Of a stretch of 64,000 nt of DNA, positions 56,001-64,000 are shown piece after piece. Below the pieces are notes generated by a model that was not told where the DNA came from, searched no databases, and was given only the letters and a program-made list of their open reading frames with translations. A program made the translations under genes and the position numbers. The first letter of the stretch is position 1. Every line of letters starts with the position of its first letter. Source of the stretch: Capitulum mitella (Eukaryota > Arthropoda > Thecostraca > Pollicipedomorpha > Pollicipedidae); assembly GCA_030062745.1 (NCBI GenBank), contig CP099847.1, forward strand, positions 28,382,923 through 28,446,922. The letters run 5' to 3'.

Positions 56001-56690
56001 CAGGCGAAAAGCACATGGGGATCTTATTTAGCCCCCTCCCCTGCCCGGAGTGGGATTAGCAATTTTAGAAAATCATAGTCATCGCTGGCGCTGTTTCGGA
56101 TTACCTTGGTAAACATGAAGTCATTTTGGCACAGTGGAGGCAAGGGTAGACAAAGCATTAGAATCATTTAGCATGCCACGAACTGCAGTTCACAGCGAAA
56201 GAGTTTCGGTCCGGATGTGAGATCGATCCAACAGAGCGTGGACTGGTCATTGCTACGTAATAGGCGTTTTCAACTCATTAGCAAAGCTCGGATCTAGGGG
56301 AGCGTAGGAAACCCTTCATGCATCCAAAGTTCGGGCGCAGACATCTATGAGCTAGGTGAGTATCGGGAGAACTTTCAGCTCCCTCTTAAATGTTATTCAC
56401 GCTCCTGGCCCTCTCGGCATCTGGCGTTACTCGTCAGCTGTCCAGGCTATTCAACTTGTTTGTCCCCTGGCGGCTCAGCTTTTCGTCCATTTTCTGTCTT
56501 TTCCTTGCCGTTTTCCCGCCCCATCCTTCTCTCCACCCCTCCTCCGACTCTCGCCTCGCTGGGTCAGTAGCGGCAGTGTTCCGCTGGCTGGCTAATTCGA
56601 GTCACGTCCAGAGCCTGCGGCCGGCCGCCGACCTTACCTGTCAGACTCAGCTGACGACCGCCTCTCGAGCGGCGCCCCAGGGCAGAGCTG
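52784..56690 (+). repeat. Left arm of a large inverted duplication
   Basis: About 3.9 kb that recurs in reverse complement at 58,271-62,163. Landmarks pair throughout: 53,021 with 61,925, 54,402 with 60,572, 55,383 with about 59,588. Roughly 95% identity by eye over the segments I compared, with small indels. Open frames here (for example at 53,857-54,207 and 54,612-54,941) recur in the other arm because the arms are alike; I recognise no protein family in them. Confidence 0.93.
54472..56055 (+). mobile_element. Candidate TTAA-type element inside the left arm (about 1.58 kb)
   Basis: CCCTATTCCG follows a TTAA at 54,468-54,471. A partly matching end, CCCGGAGTGGGA followed by TTAG, lies at 56,044-56,059 after a GC-rich segment (gccccctcccctgcccgg). 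The mirror copy is at 58,906-60,496. The interior holds open frames on both strands, unlike the non-coding 1.2-kb families, but no transposase motif is recognised. The right-hand boundary is uncertain. Confidence 0.45.
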
Positions 56691-57201
56691 GTCTGGAGGG
56701 TCAGCTGCCGGCGAGGCCATTTCACCTGCGCCCCACCGCCCGGGGTCGTGGTGATGATGGGCTGAATTTTCCCGCCCGCACGAGCGGTCGAACTCGCTGC
56801 GGACGACGACCCGGCAGCTCTTTAGTCTTCACGGCATGTGAATGACGCGATAACGAATGTCATTTGTGTCAGACGGATTCAAGATAAATAAGAGAAACAT
56901 CAGCAGCATTGCAGAGGAGCCATAAAGAATGGAAACGAGGCCCCGAGGTCATGCATAATGCATGGGACGGGACATACGACCACGCTCACGAAACCAGCCA
57001 TTGCTGAGTGGCATGTGAAAGATGTCCGTCTTTTACTGTGCTCGATACGGGAATATATCGCCATATAATGCGTTTATACGCTCTTAAAAAGAAAACAATT
57101 ATCGGAAATGCCGTTGTATGGAAAGGATGAATACAGGGTAACAATTTTAAGCGTGAAAAAGTGTCTCAAAAAGTGTCATGCCTGCAGCATCAAAAAGGCG
57201 T
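56691..57201. other. Unique part of the spacer between the inverted arms
   Basis: GC-richer DNA at 56,691-56,840 grading into AT-rich DNA. No gene is recognised. The compositional open frame entering from the left arm ends at 56,845. Confidence 0.5.
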
Positions 57202-57205
57202 TTAA

Positions 57206-58257
57206 CCCTATTCCCGGCAGGGGGGCGGAGTCCGCCCCCCCCGGTTTTTTGCTTGCCAATTCCAGGCTTTTTGACGCAGCTTCACGAAACTTGGTGACTT
57301 TTCCTAGCTATTCCTTCTACGTGCTGTGACAAAATTTCAAAATTCTTCTTTGCTCAGGGGCGGAGCCATGCAACGTTTTTGGGAGGCACCTCATGCCATT
57401 TTTGGCCATGTTGAGGGTAAAATGAAAATGTCTGCCAAAAACAGAGTTTTAAAGCTAGAACTTAAAATTTTTATATGGATGTATAGATAAATAATTGGGC
57501 GCTGTGCAGATATAATTTTGTTTATCTGAGATCATTTTACAAGGCCAGGTCAAGGTCAAAAGTCAAAATTTGTTTTTTTGTTATAATTTTGGCGCCATTT
57601 TTTTAAATGCCAAACCCGGAATATATATGACGTAGAATGCTGTTCTCTACTTGTGTACCAAGTTTCAGCTTGATATCAGGTTGGGTCACGGAGCTATGAC
57701 CTAAAATGTCAGTGCGCCTACCCTATATCGCAATAGCCATTAAATGAAATTTTTGAAATAGAGTGAATTCAAATGATTGAAAACGTTTACAGATAATATC
57801 AAATGCACACGAGATCATTCCAAGTGACCCCAAGGTCACTAAAGGTCATTTAAGTTTAAAGGTCACAAGTTGATCTGAGAAACGTGTGACCGTGACAGTT
57901 CCCCTTTTTCATGTCCCTGGCACCGCCTATGCTAACATTATACAAACGTTGTAATGCGATTTGTACTTCTTTAGTACAACATGACTAGCAGAGGCCAAAA
58001 AAGGGTGTTTGCCTCTTTTGTTCATTCAGTTGTTAGAAAACTAATCCTCCTATTTTTGAAACCCTGTGAACGCCCATGAATTTTCTCAAAATTTCAGATT
58101 TGCGGACCCATGGTAAAAGCCCTATCCATAATCTCTCGATTAATGCCAGTTTCATCGGAATCGGTCGAGAAACAACGGCGTTATAATAAGTCCAAAAGTA
58201 CCCCCCATTTTGACATTTTTGCCCCCCTGTATCCACAAATTTCAAAATTTGGAAGCT
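57206..58257 (+). mobile_element. Truncated family-1 element in the palindrome spacer
   Basis: Starts CCCTATTCCCGG after TTAA (57,202-57,205) with the GC hairpin GGGGGGCGGAGTCCGCCCCC (57,221-57,240) and follows the 62,164 copy closely for about 1.05 kb. It stops abruptly near 58,257, where the right arm begins, and lacks roughly the last 150 bp. TCAAGGTCA is present at 57,550-57,558. The DR1 is degraded to AGTTTAAAGGTCA. Confidence 0.88.
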
Positions 58258-58905
58258 TGAAGAAAAAATTCAGCTCTGCCCTGGGGCGCCGCTCGAGAGG
58301 CGGTCGTCAGCTGAGTCTGACAGGTCAGGTCGGCGGCCGGCCGCAGGCTCTGGACGTGACTCGAATTAGCCAGCCGGCGGAGCACTGCCGCTACTGACCC
58401 AGCGAGGCGAGAGTCGGAGGAGGGGTGGAGAGAAGGATGGGGCGGGAAAACGGCAAGGAAAAGACAGAAAATGGACGAAAAGCTGAGCCGCCAGGGGACA
58501 AACAAGTTGAATAGCCTGGATAGCTGACGAGTAACGCCAGATGTCGAGAGGGCCAGGCGCGTGAACACCATTTTAGAGGGAGCTGGACGTTCTCCCGATA
58601 CTCACCTAGCTCATAGATGTCTGCGCCCGAACTTTGGATGCATGAAGGGTTTTCTACGCTTCCCTAGATCCGAGCTTTGCTAATGAGTTGAAAATGCCTA
58701 TTACATAGCAATGGCCAGTCCACGCTCTGTTGGATCGATCTCACATCCGGACCGAAACTCTTTCGCTGTGAACTGCAGTTCGCGGCATGCTAAATGATGC
58801 CAATGTCATGTCTACCCTTGCCTCCACTGTGCCAAAATGACTTCATGTTTACCAAGGTAATCCGAAACAGCGCCAGCGATGACTATGATTTTCTCAAATT
58901 GCTAA

Positions 58906-60496
58906 TCCCATTCTGGGCCGGGGAGGGTGCCAAATAACATCCCCATGTGCTTTTTGCCTGCCAATTCTAAACGATTTTAAGGTAAAGTCATGAGATGTGG
59001 TGATATATCCTAACATTTTCCACATACACTGTGAACAATTTGAGCTTGTAACTTTGTTAGAGGTGGTTCAAGAACAGGTTTTTACGAGGCACATTTGGCC
59101 ATTTTTCGTCACTCGTGGCAGAGCACTCAACGTGCTCTGTTCGAAGATACGATAATCAGTTCACCATTTTTGCAAAGGGCCTGTTTATTTCATGCCTTAT
59201 AACACATATTTTGCATTTTATGAACGCAATGACGGATCCCAGGGTGGAGATACTACTTTCGGCACTCAAAATCGATACTTTCGTCCGAGGCACTCAAGAT
59301 ATCATTTTCAGCAAAATGGCTAATCTATGTTGCCAGATCGACGGGTACGATAGCATTTGTCGTGGTTTATTCATGTGCTTTGCTTATTTTGCAATGTAAA
59401 AGCAGCATGACGCCAGTAGAGGCGGGTCCAGTGGACCAAAAATGGTCACATAGTGGGCTATGTCACGCAATTATCGTTTATGCGATGCAATTCCAAGGAC
59501 GTCTTCGGACCGGTCTGCGACTTATTGTGGCGAATGTTAACATATAACCCACAGTGGATTAAGCCGGGGGTGGATCCATGGAAACTCTATGTGGGGCCCA
59601 CATATCGTGCCTGGCACAACGATGCCGTTCTCAGTTTTATACATAAGAGTGATGAATGCTCAAGAAAATATTTTTGCTCTCCGTTTTAAGATCTCTGGCA
59701 CCGCTATTGGTCTTTACTATTTCTATAAAAATGCATGCTGGGCCACAATAAATGTTTTTTTTTAAAACTCGTTTTAAGCCCTGTTAACATATAAAAACAT
59801 CCAGACATGAGGATGATAAATGTTGTTCCTCATGCTGGGATTCCTGGCTATGCCATTGCTGTGTAGTAATGTTTGCCATCATGTCAACAAAATATCGCAA
59901 TATCAGGACTCGGGCATATCCAGTCACAATATACGCACTGATGTAGTCACTTTCGAATGTGTTACAAATCATTAATGCGCAAGCCCTCCACTCTTCGCTC
60001 CTGGCACCGGCATTGCTAACCAGTTTTCATTTTTGCGTTCCAAATATAGCAAAACGCCACAATCGCTCATCTTGGGTCCTTGGTAGAAATTCGTCAAAAC
60101 ACAAAAAGTGTATTGTATTGTGTAATGTACATTGCACATAAGCCTCCATTGTACAGTCCCTGGATGTGCCATTGATAAGTGCTTGACGATATTTTGACCT
60201 TAAAGTATGTCTTCGGCCCATGGGTATCATTTCCACTCGTTCTTGAGAACCTCCTACCAACAATATCTGATCAAGTGCTGACCAATGAGCCAGCTGCAAC
60301 ACTCCGTTTTCTGGTTTCTGAGACCGCCGATGAAGTTCTTTCGGATTTCGAAACACCTAAAACTGTAGATATGGTGGCTAGGATTTGCTTGAACTGTCTC
60401 GCAGCAACATCGGACAGTTAGTCTCTGAAACATGAAGTGCGCCGAAGAAGCTCCCCCTGCAAGATTTAGCTTCAAAATTTAAGTTTCGGAATAGGG
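58906..60496 (-). mobile_element. Mirror copy of the candidate 1.58-kb TTAA-type element
   Basis: Reverse complement of 54,472-56,055. It ends CGGAATAGGG before TTAA (60,497-60,500) and begins TCCCATTC after CTAA (58,902-58,905). Several small differences from the left copy disturb the open frames, consistent with neutral drift. Confidence 0.45.
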
Positions 60497-61922
60497 TTAA
60501 CACGTCAATCGGCCAATGGTACGGGACTCCCGAGCCGAGCTTGGTCGCCATGGCGACGCCGACGGTGGCCGTCAGCGTCCCGGCGCTCAAAAAATGCTAT
60601 ACGCTTCTGTTTCTATTTCATTTTTTGATCATTGCCTAAACATGAGACACGGTTTGCTCTTCGGGAGTCCGCCGTTTTCCCCAAGACTCATTTAATTTAT
60701 ATTTTACTAATGGCTTGCCGATATCCATGTTGTTTATTGGTGAAGACTGCTGATATGTTTTAAGAGCAATGTCCAATGTTTCCTGACGTCAAAATAATTT
60801 ACTGATGGGAACTTCTGTTTGTTTAAAACGAGGTCTCTTTTTCTGAGGCCGTTTTCGCACCTGCAGTGCAACCGAACATGATGCCGATCACTGGCTTTGT
60901 TGCGGAAACATATAGCCGCTTTGGCAGAGGTGTTGGCTTTCGGTGTTTTCGATGTTTTTTTCCGATAGTTACGATCAAGTAGCCTGTGTAAGGCATGCCA
61001 AACTTCCGGCACCTGTTTCCCGATCATTTGGACGTCGTGTCGCATCAGAAAGTTTTCAGCACTTTGAAAACTGTCGCAGTTAGGCCTAACACGTCTCGTT
61101 ATGCTGATCAACTCTGCGCGCTTTCCCGGGCCGGCAACTGCACTTTAAATTTGTCCCAAAACCATAAAGGCTGTCAAACCCAATCAATACTACTCAGCAA
61201 TGTTGTTCGTGCAATGAGGAATGAAATAATGTGCATGTGAACAATTACTGTTTCAATGTGCGTCTTATGTATTCAGTGTGAAACAGCTGAGCAAACGTGT
61301 GTATTCTGCGAACCATGGATGCCTCCATCGTCTTGGGCAGGGTACATTTACCCCCATTCTTCGGGGCAGGGGGCACTAAGTATGCTTTGTATCGTTTTCC
61401 ATCGTTCGAGCTTTTGTCCGCTCGTTCATCTACTGATTTAAAAAATAATTCATTTCTGTATTCATTTTCTCCAAAATGGTGTTATAAAATGGCCGAAATC
61501 CGGAGGCAAATCAAGATTTATATCTGGGCTGAATCCGGATGTACCTCTGTATTTGAGCCATTCGAAAAATTCGAGACGTCGCCTGTGCACGGGCGCAGTC
61601 CGTGGCGTGAAATGACAGTGAGGTCGGCAGGCCAGAAAACGAGATCGGACGCCAGCGCCCGGCGGAATTTCGAACGCCGGCATAAGGTCGTGGAAAAAGC
61701 AGACCTCTGGAATTTGATCTCTTTCCAACCACTGTCGCCAAATCTCCAGGCCCATCCGGTAAGATAGTCTGATGATATGTGCCACAGTTCATGCGATTCC
61801 GACCGGAACAGTGTTAGCTGCATTTTTACGAACCTTCATAAATGTCAAGGTACCTCGGGCGTACTCATTACAAGCGTTGGCTGCTGTCACAGTTAATCGT
61901 TTGGGAATCCGTCTCAGTTTAA

Positions 61923-62159
61923 TCCTGTTCCCTTACCCATAACGCAAGAGCGCATTCCGTATGGGGAGGGGACTCATTCAACCCCTCCCGAGCTCTTGCG
62001 AACTATCTGTCCCATTTCATTGTAACAAATGACAATCAGTTCGCCATGATGTAAACTGCGTTGTTATAAGAAAAAGTTTTGAAAATCTTGGAAGGAGCGG
62101 ATACGGGGTTAAAAAGTGTGAGAAAGGCGATGGTTTTTCACTCGTTATAACTCCGTTGT
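61923..62159 (-). mobile_element. Partial family-1-related element at the edge of the right arm
   Basis: Starts TCCTGTTCCC after TTAA (61,919-61,922). It is the mirror of the end of the 51,868-53,024 element and is cut off at the TTAA where the complete element at 62,164 begins. Confidence 0.75.
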
Positions 62160-62163
62160 TTAA

Positions 62164-63381
62164 CCCTATTCCCGGCAGGGAAGCTGAATCCGCCCCCCTC
62201 GGGTTTTTTGCTTGCCAATTCCAGGCTTTTTAATGCAGCTTCACGAAACTTGGTCACTTTTCCTAGCTATTCTTTCTACGTGCTGCGACAAAATTTCAAA
62301 ATTCTATTTTGCTTAGGGGCGGAGCCAGGCAACGTTTTTGGGAGGCACCTTATGCCATTTTTGGCCATGTTAAGGGTAGAAGGAAAATGTCTGCCAAAAA
62401 CAGAGTTTTTAAGATAGAACTTAAAACTTTATATGGATGTATAGCTAAGTCGTTGGGCAATTTGCAGATGTAATTTTGTTTACCTGAGGTTATTTTACAA
62501 GGTCAGGTCAAGGTCAAAAGTCTAAATTTGTTTTTTCGCAGTAATTTCGGCGCCGTTTTTTCAAATGTCAAACACGGAATATATATGATTTAGAAGGTGC
62601 CTTCTACTTGTGTACCAAGTTTCAGCTTGATATCAGGTCGGGTCACGGAGCTATGACCTAAAACGTCTGTGCGCATACTCTATATCGCAATAGCCATAAA
62701 ATAATTTTTTTGAAATAGAGTGAATTCAAATGATTGAAAACGTTTATAGATAATAATAAATGCACACGAGATCATTCCAAGTGACCTCAAGGCCACTGGA
62801 GGTCATTTAAGGTCAAAGGTCACAAGTTGATCTGAGAAACGTGTGACCATGACAGTTCCCCCTTTTTCATGTCCCTGGCACCGCCTATGCTAACATTATA
62901 CAAACACTGTAATGCGATTTGTACTTCTTTAGTATAACATGACTAGCAGAAGCCAAAAAAGGGCGTCTGCCTCTTTTGTTCATTCACTTGATAGAAAACT
63001 AATCCTCCTATTTTTCCTTATTTTATTCTGAAACCCTGTGAAAGCCCATGAATTTTCTCAAAATTTGAGATTTGCGGACCCATGGTAAAAGTTATATCTA
63101 TAATCTCTCGATTCATGTCAGTTCCATCGAAATCGGTCGAGAAACAACGGAGTTATAATAAGTCCAAAAGTACCCCCCATTTTGACATTTTTGCCCCCCT
63201 GTATCCACAAATTTCAAAATTTGGAGAATTTGTTTTTATAAAAATGTAGTTCATGTCACGGCAAATCGATTGCCGCTTGTTGCGATGAAATCGGACGAGT
63301 AGTTCTCGAGATCTCAGGGGGGGCCGAATCTGCCCCCCCTGCCGGGAATCGACCATACCGTCTAGCCCTCCGGGAATAGGG
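62164..63381 (+). mobile_element. Complete TTAA-flanked element, family 1 (1.22 kb), inserted in an older relative
   Basis: CCCTATTCCCGG (62,164-62,175) and CCGGGAATAGGG (63,370-63,381) form a perfect 12-bp terminal repeat between TTAA at 62,160-62,163 and TTAA at 63,382-63,385. The right end also contains an inner partial copy of the terminal repeat (GCCGGGAAT, 63,341-63,349) next to a GC hairpin (about 63,315-63,340). The body carries AGGTCAAGGTCA (62,505-62,516) and a perfect DR1 (62,810-62,822). No transposase frame. Confidence 0.9.
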
Positions 63382-63385
63382 TTAA

Positions 63386-64000
63386 CCCTATTCCTGCACT
63401 CTTAACGATAGTATAGTAGTGCAGAGATAGTATAGATAGATATAGCATATATAGTATAGAGGTAGTATGCATTCCCGTATTGGGACAGGCTTATTCGCCC
63501 CCTGCCCCCCCCCCCGAGATCTCGAGAGCCACCAGTCCAAATAGCAAACGGCAATCACTTCGCCATAACGTTTGCTACATTTTAAGCGGTGGATAAGAGA
63601 GGATGGTATTCTTGATTTGTTATGACTCCGATAATGATTGTACCCTTTTTGATGTAACTGGCTTGAATCAAGAACTATGTCGATGGGACGTCCTCTTTGG
63701 CCCATGCAATTAGAATTTAAAAAATTATAGGTGTCCAAAGGGCTTGAAAAATGTAGGTGTATTATCCAACTGGATTTACACAAAAGTTCGAAATAATTTT
63801 GCCTTTACTTACCACTGTACACTCGAGGAATACAAATCGTTTTTCATTGTTCGTATAATGTTGGCATAAGCGGCACTAGGGGCATGCAAAAGGGGGAGGT
63901 GTCACGGTCGCATTTTCATCGGGTCAGCTTACGTTCTTTGACCCCAAATGACCTCCGATGACCTCAAAGTTACATGAAATAGGCTTTACATAGCGTTTGA
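63386..64000 (-). mobile_element. Family-1-related element running off the window
   Basis: Starts CCCTATTCCTGC immediately after the TTAA that closes the previous element, followed by an AGTATAG-rich simple-repeat insertion (about 63,405-63,470). It then has the GC hairpin and 'gagatctcgagag' block (63,485-63,535) and the same order as the 14,249 copy. The half-sites near 63,938-63,965 are degenerate. Its far end lies beyond 64,000. Confidence 0.8.

Larger units (their letters stand above)
58271..62163 (-). repeat. Right arm of the large inverted duplication
   Basis: Reverse complement of 52,784-56,690. The inner edge abuts the truncated element at about 58,257-58,270. The outer edge ends exactly at the TTAA (62,160-62,163) where a complete family-1 element begins. 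Confidence 0.93.

Noticed and set aside
52784-62163. Large palindrome as a sequencing or assembly fold-back artefact
   Set aside because: The arms differ by substitutions and indels and have different outer contexts, which a fold-back read would not produce. Long-read confirmation would still be decisive.
1-64000. CRISPR array, operon or bacterial-type features
   Set aside because: Split exons with GT-AG introns, CpG islands and LINE remnants show a eukaryotic genome; no regularly spaced repeat array was seen.

Overview
This is a eukaryotic window, most likely from an arthropod (a crustacean is my guess; low confidence). The only intact gene I can support is on the minus strand and runs through the middle of the window, from an initiator ATG at 49,361 down to a stop at 23,953. 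Ten coding exons, joined by GT-AG introns with matching phases, give an open frame of 1,392 nt (463 codons plus stop). It encodes a signal peptide, three Ig domains, one fibronectin III domain and a hydrophobic C-terminal tail typical of a GPI anchor. That is the architecture of the Klingon/Wrapper group of neural cell-adhesion proteins. A CpG-rich island at 49.38-50.0 kb sits at its 5' end and is the likely promoter.

Layout. 1-14.2 kb: non-genic DNA with a nested pair of TTAA-flanked transposon-like elements (1.4-3.7 kb), a CpG-rich block (7.1-7.8 kb) and a 43-bp minisatellite (9.3-9.6 kb). 14.2-16.9 kb: two further TTAA-flanked elements only 200 bp apart. 18.8-19.35 kb: a broken coding fragment bracketed by a 15-bp direct repeat. 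23.3-49.4 kb: the adhesion gene; its introns carry a broken LINE reverse-transcriptase fragment, an (AT)n tract inside an inverted repeat, small perfect hairpins, and old repeat fragments. 49.4-51.8 kb: promoter island and a second GC-rich block with a C13/G16 pair. 51.8-64.0 kb: a repeat cluster dominated by a very large inverted duplication (arms of about 3.9 kb, 52,784-56,690 and 58,271-62,163, with a 1.6-kb spacer), surrounded by and containing TTAA-flanked elements.

The most distinctive signal is the set of about 1.2-kb non-coding elements that begin CCC..., end ...GGG, lie between TTAA duplications and carry GC-rich subterminal hairpins. This is piggyBac-like end and target behaviour. 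They are full of TGACCT/AGGTCA nuclear-receptor half-sites. A TCAAGGTCA (FTZ-F1/ERR type) site is kept in four family-1 copies, and a perfect DR1 (AGGTCAAAGGTCA) is present in the two complete ones. I see no second protein-coding gene, rRNA or CRISPR array, and recognised no tRNA. Most long open frames in the GC-rich blocks are compositional and have been left out.
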